Origin: Bacteroides sp. CAG:545
GTDB taxonomy: Bacteria; Bacteroidota; Bacteroidia; Bacteroidales; UBA932
DNA: 64,000 nt
Direction of reading: 5' to 3'
NCBI GenBank assembly: GCA_000432515.1
Contig: HF996044.1
Coordinates: 80,529 to 144,528 of the forward strand
In this document: positions 27,654 to 37,186 of the stretch, in pieces
How the letters are laid out: every line of letters begins with the position of its first letter
Numbering within the stretch: the stretch's first letter is position 1
Program-made: the position numbers and the translations under genes
The notes under the pieces: model-generated
Database searches by the model: none
What the model was told of the DNA's origin: nothing
What the model saw: only the letters and a program-made list of their open reading frames with translations

Positions 27654-30600
27654 TTAGAATGTAATATCAACACCGAACATAAGTGTCTTCTGCCAAGGAT
27701 AAGCAACAGCATCTTTGCTATCGCTGTTTTTGTATATGCCGGTAGTAGAAGACTTGTCTTTATCGCTCGATGCTCTACGATATGAAGACTCAGGATCCAA
27801 GTACTTGGTATATTTCTTAATTGGAGACCAGTATGCAAGGTTCTCTCCAGAGAAATAGAAGCGTACTTTGTCCAGATGGATCTTCTGGGTAAGTCTCTGA
27901 GGGACAGTATAGCCCACAGTCAGATTCTTGAATCTCAGATAACGGACATTCTGGATGTAACGGCTGTTTACAGGAGCAAGTTCACCACCAGTGGATGAAT
28001 AGACTCGCGCTCTCGGGAAATAGGCGTCAGGATTCTCTTCAGACCATACGGTCTTGATGAAATCACGAGGCATGAATGCTGCGCAATATGCATAGGAATA
28101 TGATCCCCAGAATGCGATGTTCATTCCTGCAGGATACCAGTAATGTGTACCTGTTCCCTGGAAGAACGCGCTCACGTCAAAGCCCATCCAGTCAAAAGCC
28201 AGATTGAAACCGTACTGCATGCTCGGAAGGGAATTACCCAGAATCTTACGGTCACCAGGATCATCAGCAGTGTTCTTTCCGAGAGTAATCTTATTGATTC
28301 CACCCTCACCGGAATGGTCATTGTCGAGATCGACATATCTGAGGTCACCTGCAAGGAATCCGCCCTGCATACGGTTTGTTCCTACATATGTCAATGCATC
28401 ACAGACATTTGCCTGATAGTCCTTTGCCTCTTCATCAGTCTTGAACAGACCATCCACTACGAAGCCCCAGACATCACCGATACGCTGTCCTACATAGTAG
28501 TCATTCAGACGCTTGTCCGGGTTGTTTGCATATCTGGTAATATGTGAATCGTAGTCACTGAGAGAAGCCCTTACGCTGTAATTGAACGGCTTGCCTGCAA
28601 GCTTGAATGAATCTCTCCAACCTACGGAAATCTCATAACCGCGAGTTCTCAAATCAGCCGAATTCTCCTTAGGGGCAGCTGCTCCATATACGCTCGGCAG
28701 AGCATTGCCCTGGACAAGCATGTTCTTGGTGTCCCTGATGTAAGCCTCAGCTGTGAAATCAAGTCTGCCGTTGAACAATGATGCATCCAATCCGACATTG
28801 TACTGCTGAGTGGTTTCCCAAGTAAGTTCTGATGAGTTCGGAGCTGAAATACCAGAATATTTTGCATTGGTAGATCCCTCTCCGAAGGTAAATGCAGAGA
28901 ATGCCTGCTGTGAGATGGTTCTCATGTAAGAATAATCGGAGACATTCTGATTACCGAGAGAACCGAAGGAAGCACGGAGCTTGAGGTTGTTCACGATATC
29001 TCTTGCAGGAGCAAAGAAAGGCTCTTCAGAGATACGCCATCCTCCGGACACTGACGGGAACAGACCCCAACGATGTCCTTTTGCAAAACGGGAAGAACCG
29101 TCATAACGGCCTGAAGCCTCGATGAGGTAACGTCCTTTATAGTCGTAGTTCAATCTTCCAAAGAAACCTGCAAGAGCATATTCACTCTGGCCCCCTGCAA
29201 GAGTAGTGATGATGGCACCGGACTCATCTGGAGATACCAGGTTAAAATCGTTGAGATTCTCATCTGAAAGATTCTGTCCTTTGGCCGTCACATTCTTGTA
29301 TTGGTATGTCTCGACATTGAAACCGAGCATAACCTTGAGATTGTGGGCATCCTTGAAGGTATTTTCGTAAGTGCCGAAAATGTTTCCGGTATAATAGTCA
29401 TACCTTCTTGTACGCTCTTCCAGTTCATTCAAACCGGCACCTGTAGTATATGCATCGGTAACACCAGGACGGACACCAAATGGTATGTTTACGGTACGGT
29501 GCATCTCATTGCGGTTTACACGTCTGTAGGTGAAATTCGCAGTCACATTGAAATGGTCCACCGGCTTGATGACAAGCTCCGTGGTATTGGTGAAGTTGAA
29601 TTTCTTGTCATAGTTCTTGTGCTTGCCCATCGCAAATACAATCTGCCTACCGTTGGCTACATTATAGTTACCGCCGATGATGAGAGGGTTGTTGTAAAGG
29701 CCTGTTCCGTCCGGATTGAAGAGAGGGAAAGAGGCAGGAGTGTGGCGCAAGTTGCGGAACACGTCCTGAATATCTCCTACACCGATCCAAGAATAATTGG
29801 AATTGTAGAATGACGTGTTGTTGGACAAAGACATGATCTTGTTCAGCTTGGCGTCAATCTTGGCACGGAGATTATATTTCTGGAACACATCCGGCTCTGC
29901 AGCCTTCATGATACCGGTCTGCCTGTCATAGCCGCCCGATATGAAATACCTCACGTTCTTGGTTCCGCCGCTTACGGATATGTTGTGCTGCTGAACAGGA
30001 TGTCTGTCCCTGAACATTTCGTGATACCAGTCGGTATTGCAGTAATATATCCACTGCTCTTTACCATTGCGGACTTCCTTGACAACCCAAGGGCGGTCAG
30101 GATTCTCAGTCTTGTCATTGACACGGGCCAGAAGCTCCATCATGTCATGCTCGGTATAGCCCGTATAAGGGGTTCCGGCTGCCTGAGTCTTCCAGAATGT
30201 ATCCAGAGTATAGACTGACCAATATCCCCTGTCCTCGTAATCTGTCGAAGTGGTCGGCTCTTCCCATCCGAATCTTCCGCTGTAGCGGATCTTGGCTTTG
30301 CCGTCATCCGAGCTTCCTTTCTTGGTGGTCACGAGGATAACTCCATAAGCTGCACGAGCACCGTAAACGGCTGCCGCAGCAGCGTCCTTGATGACGGAGA
30401 TACTCTCGACATCATTAGGATTGACATCTTCGAGGTCTCCGAGCGCACCGTCAATGAGGACGATAGGATTCGCTTCATTGATGGAAGTAAATCCTCGGAT
30501 GTTCAGTTTTCCGGTACTTCCAGGGTTACCTGACTGAGTCGTGATGTTCAGGCCAGGAACAGAACCCTGCAGCATGGTGACAAGGTTGTGGGATGACCTG

Positions 30601-31004
30601 TCCTTCAGGGCTTTGTCATCTACAACTGAAATAGCGCCTGTCAAGTTCACTTTCTTTTGAGTACCATAACCTACAACGACCGTCTCGTTCAAGGTCATGT
30701 TGTCTTCATCAAGTGTGACATTGACAGAAGACTTTGCTGCCGGAACACTCACCTTTCTGGTAATGTAACCGAGAGATGATACCTCCAGGACAACATCCCC
30801 GGAAGGAACCGACATTGAGAAACTACCGTTCACGTCAGTCGTTGTACCGGTACTTGTGCCGGAAATCAGAACCGCCGCTCCGATAAGAGGTTGCTGTTGG
30901 TTGTCCAGAACTTTTCCGGACACCGTCCTGTTCTGGGCAAAGGCACCTATGCAGGTGGCAAATGCTACCAGAAGCGTAACAGCAAGAAATTTGACTGTTC
31001 TCAT
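27654..31004 (-). CDS. SusC/RagA-family TonB-linked outer membrane transporter, 1116 aa (locus 2)
   Basis: Signal peptide from MRTVKFLAVTLLVAFATCIG (start 31004; an upstream in-frame ATG at 31055 would lack a normal signal peptide). Order: carboxypeptidase-like regulatory domain (about 26-105), TonB-box region NETVVVGYGTQKKVNLTGAI, plug with SISVIKDAAAAAVYGARAAYG, then a barrel ending LMFGVDITF. Closely similar in layout to the locus-1 SusC but with distinct extracellular loops. It starts 47 bp after the phosphoesterase stop. Confidence 0.93.
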   Translation of the reverse strand: MRTVKFLAVTLLVAFATCIGAFAQNRTVSGKVLDNQQQPLIGAAVLISGTSTGTTTDVNGSFSMSVPSGDVVLEVSSLGYITRKVSVPAAKSSVNVTLDEDNMTLNETVVVGYGTQKKVNLTGAISVVDDKALKDRSSHNLVTMLQGSVPGLNITTQSGNPGSTGKLNIRGFTSINEANPIVLIDGALGDLEDVNPNDVESISVIKDAAAAAVYGARAAYGVILVTTKKGSSDDGKAKIRYSGRFGWEEPTTSTDYEDRGYWSVYTLDTFWKTQAAGTPYTGYTEHDMMELLARVNDKTENPDRPWVVKEVRNGKEQWIYYCNTDWYHEMFRDRHPVQQHNISVSGGTKNVRYFISGGYDRQTGIMKAAEPDVFQKYNLRAKIDAKLNKIMSLSNNTSFYNSNYSWIGVGDIQDVFRNLRHTPASFPLFNPDGTGLYNNPLIIGGNYNVANGRQIVFAMGKHKNYDKKFNFTNTTELVIKPVDHFNVTANFTYRRVNRNEMHRTVNIPFGVRPGVTDAYTTGAGLNELEERTRRYDYYTGNIFGTYENTFKDAHNLKVMLGFNVETYQYKNVTAKGQNLSDENLNDFNLVSPDESGAIITTLAGGQSEYALAGFFGRLNYDYKGRYLIEASGRYDGSSRFAKGHRWGLFPSVSGGWRISEEPFFAPARDIVNNLKLRASFGSLGNQNVSDYSYMRTISQQAFSAFTFGEGSTNAKYSGISAPNSSELTWETTQQYNVGLDASLFNGRLDFTAEAYIRDTKNMLVQGNALPSVYGAAAPKENSADLRTRGYEISVGWRDSFKLAGKPFNYSVRASLSDYDSHITRYANNPDKRLNDYYVGQRIGDVWGFVVDGLFKTDEEAKDYQANVCDALTYVGTNRMQGGFLAGDLRYVDLDNDHSGEGGINKITLGKNTADDPGDRKILGNSLPSMQYGFNLAFDWMGFDVSAFFQGTGTHYWYPAGMNIAFWGSYSYAYCAAFMPRDFIKTVWSEENPDAYFPRARVYSSTGGELAPVNSRYIQNVRYLRFKNLTVGYTVPQRLTQKIHLDKVRFYFSGENLAYWSPIKKYTKYLDPESSYRRASSDKDKSSTTGIYKNSDSKDAVAYPWQKTLMFGVDITF

Positions 31005-31051
31005 AAATTTTGTATTTTGGTTTGTATTATATGGTATCAATCCATTATGAA

Positions 31052-33019
31052 TCAATACTGTGTATAGTCAGTAAGGGTATTGAATGCCTTCGGACGCGCC
31101 ATGTTTTCAGTATAGACGTTGCCGAATTCATCCTTTACTGTTATCGTCAAGTCATCTGTGGCATTGTCCGCCTTGACCTTGAAGAAATGCGGCATTGCTT
31201 TTTCTGTTATGAAAGAAGGCTTGTTTTTTATATCATTGTTGAACCGAGGAATCGTCAATGCCTTGATATGAAGCGGATCAAATGCGAATGTCCTGGTCCA
31301 TTTCAGGGCCTTTCCATGTTCGTCAGTAACTGTGATGGTCCATTTTGGATTCCAGTTCCACACATTGATAAGAACCTCATTGTCAGTATTTTTAGGATAT
31401 GCCAGGATATATTTAAGAAACTCAGATTTCATCTCCACATTCTTGAGCTTAGGGACATCATCGTATGAAACACTGAAATTGTTCAGGTCATAAGAGCGGA
31501 ACTGATAGTCCTCACTCTTTCCGGTCGCCTTGTACTTCCACTTGAAATCAGTACCGTCCACATCCCAGATACTGTAGCCGCCCGGTGCACCGTCCAGACT
31601 GATGTGGACTCCCGGGGTCAAATGAGCAGACCACCACCATGATGCGCAAACCGCACCGGCATTATGTTCCTGCAGATTTTTCGCGCCAAGTAAAGCGGTA
31701 TCTTCCGGAAGTGCATTGAAAATCGTATGAGTGTGCCCGGTCACAGCATGCACTTTGTAGCCATCCAGAACCTCAAGCAGTTCGCTCACGTTGCTGAAAC
31801 TGTACTCGAATTGGGAGACGCTTTTCTTTGACGGATAGAACAACTGAGCATGAGTCGTCAATACTATAGGGGTAGATGTGCTCACATACGCCAGATCCTT
31901 CTTAAGCCAATCCAACTGATTCTGTGTCAGATTCTTGTGATATTTTCTTGATGATGTTCCGTCATATTCAGTACAGTCAATGTCGTCAATCACCACATAA
32001 TGCACCTTTCCGATATTGAAGGAATAATACTGGGGAGCAATGGTTTTGTCATACGGAAGTTTTGCATCATAACCGCTCGTCGCGCGCATATCATTGTCAT
32101 GATTGCCCATTGTATGGTATATGATTATATCCGATACTTTGTCGTTTATAAGATCCAGATAGTCTTTCAGTTCCATCTGGTGCGTGTACCAATACAGGTC
32201 CCAGGTCATGTCGCCGAGGGTAATCGCATACATCTTCTCGGACTTATGCTTGTCGCGATATGTGTTCCAGTCATTGGTAAACTCAGTGAACTGTGTCCTG
32301 TCATCGGTCCTGTTCGCAAGATGCATATCTCCCAGGAAGAAGACCTTGTACTTGTCCTGGCCCTCCACTTTATTCAAGACGAAATCCACGCGCTCAGTTT
32401 TTTTCGCAGAAGATGTCAATGCGCTGTGAATCTTCGGTAATATGCCATTTACTTCAGGCTCATATCCGCTCGGAACGGACATGAACACATATTTCAGATA
32501 TTTTGCCGACCTCATCTGATACACTCCGTCAGCATCAGTCTTTACCACCTCATAGCCATCAGATACGACTACGTCAGGGACACCGACACCATTGCATGAG
32601 ATCTTTCCGTAAACGGTAGAACCGTCAGCAGGTTCCACCCCGTCGCCGTAAATGGACACCACCATCTCGCCCATAAGCTTGACCGCATTCCCACGCTTTA
32701 TGGATACAGAATACTTTCCAGAAACCATTCCCGAATAAAGCGAGACTGTAAACTTGGTCGTGCTGACAGATACGATGTCGCAGGTATGTTCGACTCCTAC
32801 GGGATCTTTCAGCACAATCTTGTCGGTCTCCTTCGGGGACTTCTGGAACTGCACCCTGAAATCAAGAGTTGTAGCGCTGTATTCAAGTTCTACATTTTCC
32901 GGCACACGGAACTGTACATCAATCTCGCCCCCCCCACCATTTTCTGTCTTGCTGCATGAAGCGAACGCAAAAGCAGCAAGAAAAACGATGATGGAAGCCC
33001 ACACTCGTATTATTTTCAT
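31052..33019 (-). CDS. Calcineurin-like phosphoesterase lipoprotein, 655 aa
   Basis: Lipobox FASC (Cys22) after MKIIRVWASIIVFLAAFAFA. The N-terminal part (about 35-215) is an Ig/carboxypeptidase-like module. The metallophosphatase core carries the di-metal motifs in order: FLGDMHLANR (about 232), TLGDMTWD (about 271), MGNHDND (about 306), a TTHAQL histidine (about 393) and TGHTHTIF (about 430). A C-terminal beta domain (from about 540) fits the MetallophosC region of Bacteroides homologues. It should hydrolyse phosphomono- or diesters at the surface or in the periplasm. First gene of the locus, so its expression likely tracks that of SusCD. Confidence 0.9.
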   Translation of the reverse strand: MKIIRVWASIIVFLAAFAFASCSKTENGGGGEIDVQFRVPENVELEYSATTLDFRVQFQKSPKETDKIVLKDPVGVEHTCDIVSVSTTKFTVSLYSGMVSGKYSVSIKRGNAVKLMGEMVVSIYGDGVEPADGSTVYGKISCNGVGVPDVVVSDGYEVVKTDADGVYQMRSAKYLKYVFMSVPSGYEPEVNGILPKIHSALTSSAKKTERVDFVLNKVEGQDKYKVFFLGDMHLANRTDDRTQFTEFTNDWNTYRDKHKSEKMYAITLGDMTWDLYWYTHQMELKDYLDLINDKVSDIIIYHTMGNHDNDMRATSGYDAKLPYDKTIAPQYYSFNIGKVHYVVIDDIDCTEYDGTSSRKYHKNLTQNQLDWLKKDLAYVSTSTPIVLTTHAQLFYPSKKSVSQFEYSFSNVSELLEVLDGYKVHAVTGHTHTIFNALPEDTALLGAKNLQEHNAGAVCASWWWSAHLTPGVHISLDGAPGGYSIWDVDGTDFKWKYKATGKSEDYQFRSYDLNNFSVSYDDVPKLKNVEMKSEFLKYILAYPKNTDNEVLINVWNWNPKWTITVTDEHGKALKWTRTFAFDPLHIKALTIPRFNNDIKNKPSFITEKAMPHFFKVKADNATDDLTITVKDEFGNVYTENMARPKAFNTLTDYTQY

Positions 33020-33087
33020 TGTATGTGATAATAGTTATTGTTTTTGTTTTGTAACGTTTCAATTTGGTATTACAATCGTTTCGAAAG

Positions 33088-33118
33088 CAAAAATAGCAAA
33101 AACTTGATAATTTCAAAA
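33088..33118 (-). promoter_or_regulatory. Promoter of Sus-like locus 2
   Basis: On the minus strand: TTTTG (33114-33118), an 18-bp spacer, then TATTTTTG (33088-33095), a perfect TAnnTTTG. It lies about 69 bp upstream of the phosphoesterase ATG. A second TACTTTTG overlaps its -33 region. Confidence 0.65.
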
Positions 33119-33263
33119 GTATTAAATCATTTTTTTGCGAGAAAGCATAACTCTGGCAATGGTAAGGAGGCCATATAAAGCAGAACGAAAGTCATAACAA
33201 ACTTCCGTCGATTGAAGATGTTATAACTTTCAGAACATATTATTATATACTATTTGTTGTTCG

Positions 33264-33339
33264 TGGAGCGGAAAACGGGGCTCGAACCCGCGACCTTCGG
33301 CTTGGGAAGCCAACGCTCTACCAGCTGAGCTATTTCCGC
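33264..33339 (-). tRNA. tRNA-Gly (anticodon CCC)
   Basis: 76-nt cloverleaf read on the minus strand: acceptor GCGGAAA/TTTCCGC, D-stem GCTC/GAGC, anticodon stem TTGGC/GCCGA with loop TTCCCAA (CCC anticodon), T-loop TTCGAGC. The 3' CCA is encoded. Its promoter is at 33367-33397. Confidence 0.95.
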
Positions 33340-33366
33340 ATTGCAGCCGTTCTCCGGATGCGACTG

Positions 33367-33397
33367 CAAAGATAGTAAACTCGCATAAGTTTACAAA
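33367..33397 (-). promoter_or_regulatory. Promoter of tRNA-Gly
   Basis: TTTG (33394-33397), 19-bp spacer, TATCTTTG (33367-33374) on the minus strand: an ideal Bacteroidetes housekeeping promoter with a leader of about 25 nt. Confidence 0.85.
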
Positions 33398-33425
33398 TAT
33401 TTTTTGAAGGTTACTTATGGATTAC

Positions 33426-34514
33426 CTACTCAATCACGCATTCAGAAATGTTCTTCACACCCGGAATACCGAAATACGATTCCACGATGTCGCCTTTCAG
33501 GAACACTTTTCTTTTCAGGTTTGAAGGATTGGAAACGAGATTCAATGCATCCCGGACCTTGCCTTTCAACAATTGGACTGACATACAGGACTCCTTGTCA
33601 TAGACAGTGGTCCTGCCTGCGATGGCTATATTCGATTCAGACTCAAACGGCTCGTCGAATGACACGGATGAAGCAGTCAAATCACCACCCACAATATAGC
33701 CGTACACCCACACGCCTTTCGCATCCAACTCGGATTTTGCCTGAGAAACGCTCAATGCGTCCTTATATGCTCCTCCGGTGGGTGCGCTGCCGGAGCCGGA
33801 GCCGATGACGTATCTGTCGCTCACCCAAGCCTTAGCAGTATCGACGGCAATGCTGATGCCTGCACCTGAAGTTCCGGCAGAGGGGGCCTGCACGCTTAAG
33901 ACAAGCACCTGTTTAGGTCTTATTTTTTTAGTTGTCAACGACTTGTCCTTCCCGCCGTCATATAGGACCAGTGTCACATTTCCCGGCTGGAAATAGGCCA
34001 CCCGCTTTTCGGAGTAACCGTACATGAGCTTACCGGCAGAAGACTTCAGAAAGAGCACGCCGTCAGGATAAGATTTCAGGAAATCGGGCGAAATCACCAG
34101 CCGGATTCCCGCATTCTGCATATCACAGTCGAGATAGACATGCGCGGTCTTCCCTTCCTGGACCACGACACACTGGTCATCTCCATATAGTGGGGATGAG
34201 AATGACGGCTTGGAAAATTCAGAGGAGCGCACTGAGATATTGTAAGTTCCGGATTTCACAAGAATCTTTTCGGAAGAGTCGCCATACTTGCCGTCATATA
34301 TGACCTTTCCTCCGGCGTCCGTGACTTTAAGCAGGAAATCACACGTGTCCGGCAAGTTTTCCGCCGTAGCTTTTGTCAGGGCATATGCCTGTTCAGAGAA
34401 GTGAATACCAAGATAACCGGAGCCCGTCTCAGTCTCCGCATCGAGTCGTCTGCAGAACGTGAACACAGGCAGGAGCAGTACTGCCAAAAATTTGATTTTC
34501 AATAGTTGTCGCAT
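33426..34514 (-). CDS. DUF4493-like lipoprotein with C-terminal OB-type domain, 362 aa
   Basis: Signal peptide with a probable lipobox at FTFC (Cys21). Residues about 30-230 form a DUF4493-type beta domain (G-x-L-x-I-x-F, ALTKA, followed by GTYNISVRSSE and the GEYxxxA-like pattern), seen in cell-surface proteins of Bacteroidales. Residues about 255-362 resemble DUF6359 (SVSQAKSELDAKGVWVYGY-IVGG, then NIAIA and an ISECVIE end), an OB-fold-like module. Role unknown, likely surface display. It is flanked by tRNA-Gly and uvrD on the same strand and has no obvious partner gene. Confidence 0.7.
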   Translation of the reverse strand: MRQLLKIKFLAVLLLPVFTFCRRLDAETETGSGYLGIHFSEQAYALTKATAENLPDTCDFLLKVTDAGGKVIYDGKYGDSSEKILVKSGTYNISVRSSEFSKPSFSSPLYGDDQCVVVQEGKTAHVYLDCDMQNAGIRLVISPDFLKSYPDGVLFLKSSAGKLMYGYSEKRVAYFQPGNVTLVLYDGGKDKSLTTKKIRPKQVLVLSVQAPSAGTSGAGISIAVDTAKAWVSDRYVIGSGSGSAPTGGAYKDALSVSQAKSELDAKGVWVYGYIVGGDLTASSVSFDEPFESESNIAIAGRTTVYDKESCMSVQLLKGKVRDALNLVSNPSNLKRKVFLKGDIVESYFGIPGVKNISECVIE

Positions 34515-34586
34515 AATTCAATAAGTTTAAGCGACCGCTAAAGTATGTGAAATTTTTCCGATTTTATTTAAGAAACGTAAAAATTT

Positions 34587-34617
34587 CCCGACAGAAATTT
34601 TAAATTTTCCTGCCGGG
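34587..34617 (-). terminator. Terminator of uvrD/pcrA
   Basis: Imperfect stem cccggcaggaaa / tttctgtcggg read on the minus strand, followed by T residues, 29 bp after the gene's stop. Confidence 0.7.
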
Positions 34618-34645
34618 CATTTAAAAAAAGTTTTAAATATCTGTT

Positions 34646-37111
34646 CTAACTCTCTACAAGGCGGATTTTCGCATACTTGAGCAGCAAAATCTTTTCTCCG
34701 AAATTGTCGAACGCGATCTTCGCCTTCAGATCAGTTCCGGTACCGGCTATCTGTCTGATGACGCCGAAACCGAAACGGTTATGCTCGATCCGCTGCCCCA
34801 CTTTCATATCCAGGACAGAGACAGGGGCGAAATCAGCATCGAATGAACGCGGACTCGGAGCGGAAGAGGCAGGCTTCAGAGGCTTGCCGGTCACCGATGA
34901 CACTGGAGGTCTGTTCTCTTTGATGACTTTTACTGGACCAGAAGTGCCATATGAACGGTTCTGCGATGAAGCGCCATAACTTCTGCGCTCTCCGGAGAAC
35001 TTCGCGCCATAACCGAAGCGGGAGCCGAATCCGCCGAAAGACTGCATGCCGTCTTCACGGGAGTCATCATCCTCGCGCAGTGGATTGTCAATATACCTTG
35101 TGTTTATTTCACGCACGAAACGGCTCGGCGCATTCTGTTCATGCTTTCCGTTTCTCATCCTGGTAGAGGCAAATGACAGATTTACAGCCACTTTTGCACG
35201 TGTCAATGCCACATAAAACAGCCTTCGCTCCTCTTCAATCTCAGACGGCGATGAGAACGAACCGCCGGACGGGAATATATTCTCCTCCATTCCGGCCACA
35301 TATACATAAGGGAACTCAAGGCCCTTGGAAGAATGCACCGTCATCAGGGTTATCTTGTTGGAAGACTCATCATCCGTCATATCGATAGCGCTGAGCAATG
35401 ATATGTCCTCCAGGAAATCCCCGAGTGTCACCAAAGGAATGTCGCTGTCCGAAATGGACTCGATATCCACAACATTCTCATCTGCAAGCATTTCCTCCTT
35501 ATACTGGTTCTTCCTGTCCTCCACGAAGCCCTGAACGCTGTTCAGGAGTTCTTCGATATTGGCCGCTCTGGACTGGCTCTCGATCGAATTGTCCATCTTG
35601 AACGACGCATACAGGCCGCATCTTGTAGAAAGTGCGGATGCCACCTGAAAAGCATCATCCTTCGCCAGAGAAGCATTGGCATTGGCAATCATATTCCTGA
35701 ATTCCATTATCTTGCCTGCAGCTCCGGACTTGATTCCGGCCTTCATAAGCATTGACGGTTCACAGGCATTGAACAATGAAACTCCCGCGGCAGCGGCGAC
35801 AGCGACAAGAGCCCCCTCGGAGGTGGAGCCGATACCCCTGGCCGGCGTGTTCAGCACTCTGCGGAACGACTCGTCGTCATTCGGATTGACGGCAAGTTTC
35901 AGGTAGGCCATCATGTCCTTCACCTCGGCACGGTCGAAGAAGGAATTGCCGGAGACTATCATGTACGGCAGGTTGCGTTTTCTGAGCGCCTCCTCCAGCG
36001 CGCGAGACTGGGAATTTGTTCTGTACAATATCGCAAAGTCCTGATACTGACAATGGTCCTTTTCCATGCGGGACACGATGGAAGACGCGATAAGCACTGC
36101 CTCCTCCTGCTCGGTATAAGCCTTTATGAGATGTATCAGATCGCCCTCTGGACCTTTTGAAAAACAGGTTTTCGGGATTCTTGACTCATTGTTCTCAATG
36201 ACGGAATTGGCAGCATCCACGATTACCTGAGTGGATCTGTAGTTACGCTCAAGTCTAAAGAGCTTATAGTCAGGATAATCCCTTCTAAAGTTCAGGATAT
36301 TCTCGATCTTGGCTCCGCGGAACGCATAGATGGACTGCGAATCATCACCGACCACACAGATGTTGTGGTGTTTCTGACTGAGCTTCTTGAGAATGAGGTA
36401 CTGGGCCACATTGGTATCCTGATACTCGTCCACAAGGATGTAGTCAAAGCGGGACGCCACGGAGTCGAGAGCCTCCGGATTGTCCCGGAACAAGATGTTC
36501 ATATTCAGCAGGATATCGTCGAAATCCATCACCCCAGCCTGCCTGCATTTCTCGGCGTAACGGGCGTAGATGTTGCAGATTTCCGGCTTCTTGGCGTGCG
36601 TGTCATTGATAATGGCCTGCGCATCCTTCTTGTACGCCTGAGGCGTTATCAGGTTGTTCTTGGCCATCGATATGCGGCCGAGCACATCCTTCGGCTTATA
36701 GACTTTGTCATCAAGTTTCATTTCCTTCAGGCACGACTTTATGGCGCTGATGGAATCACTCGTATCATAGATGGTAAATGAGGACGGATAACCGAGACTT
36801 TCCGCAAACTCTCTGAGAAACCGTATGAACACGGAATGGAAAGTGCCCATGTAGAGCCGCCGGGCCTTCTTCTCCCCCACTATTGCCGCGATTCGGGCTT
36901 TCATTTCCGCCGCAGCCTTCTTTGTGAATGTCAATGCCAATATCCTGTCGGGTTCTCCCCCGTTTTCAAGAATATAAGCGATTCTGCCGGTCAACACTCT
37001 CGTTTTTCCTGCTCCTGCGCCGGCAACTATGAGCACCGGCCCCTCTGTCTGGCAGACTGCAGCTCTCTGCTGTTCGTCCAACCCCTCCAATATAGCACTT
37101 TTGTTTTCCAT
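34646..37111 (-). CDS. ATP-dependent DNA helicase UvrD/PcrA, 821 aa
   Basis: SF1A 3'-5' helicase. Walker A GAGAGKTRVLTGR (about 32-44), motif Ia TFTKKAAAEMK, Walker B VDEYQDTN (about 228), motif III GDDSQSIYAFRGA, motif IV ERNYRST, motif V TVHSSKGLEFPYVYVAG and motif VI EEERRLFYVALTRAK. The last 60 residues (GQRIEHNRFGFGVI...) match the PcrA-type C-terminal RNA-polymerase-interacting domain. Length is normal. It acts in nucleotide excision repair, mismatch repair and replication-fork maintenance. It diverges from nqrA across a 75-bp gap. Confidence 0.93.
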   Translation of the reverse strand: MENKSAILEGLDEQQRAAVCQTEGPVLIVAGAGAGKTRVLTGRIAYILENGGEPDRILALTFTKKAAAEMKARIAAIVGEKKARRLYMGTFHSVFIRFLREFAESLGYPSSFTIYDTSDSISAIKSCLKEMKLDDKVYKPKDVLGRISMAKNNLITPQAYKKDAQAIINDTHAKKPEICNIYARYAEKCRQAGVMDFDDILLNMNILFRDNPEALDSVASRFDYILVDEYQDTNVAQYLILKKLSQKHHNICVVGDDSQSIYAFRGAKIENILNFRRDYPDYKLFRLERNYRSTQVIVDAANSVIENNESRIPKTCFSKGPEGDLIHLIKAYTEQEEAVLIASSIVSRMEKDHCQYQDFAILYRTNSQSRALEEALRKRNLPYMIVSGNSFFDRAEVKDMMAYLKLAVNPNDDESFRRVLNTPARGIGSTSEGALVAVAAAAGVSLFNACEPSMLMKAGIKSGAAGKIMEFRNMIANANASLAKDDAFQVASALSTRCGLYASFKMDNSIESQSRAANIEELLNSVQGFVEDRKNQYKEEMLADENVVDIESISDSDIPLVTLGDFLEDISLLSAIDMTDDESSNKITLMTVHSSKGLEFPYVYVAGMEENIFPSGGSFSSPSEIEEERRLFYVALTRAKVAVNLSFASTRMRNGKHEQNAPSRFVREINTRYIDNPLREDDDSREDGMQSFGGFGSRFGYGAKFSGERRSYGASSQNRSYGTSGPVKVIKENRPPVSSVTGKPLKPASSAPSPRSFDADFAPVSVLDMKVGQRIEHNRFGFGVIRQIAGTGTDLKAKIAFDNFGEKILLLKYAKIRLVES

Positions 37112-37186
37112 AATAATGGCGAAATTACGAAAAAAATTCAGTATATTCGCGCCGGAAATCCGAAATACTATTAAAGGTTACCTATA

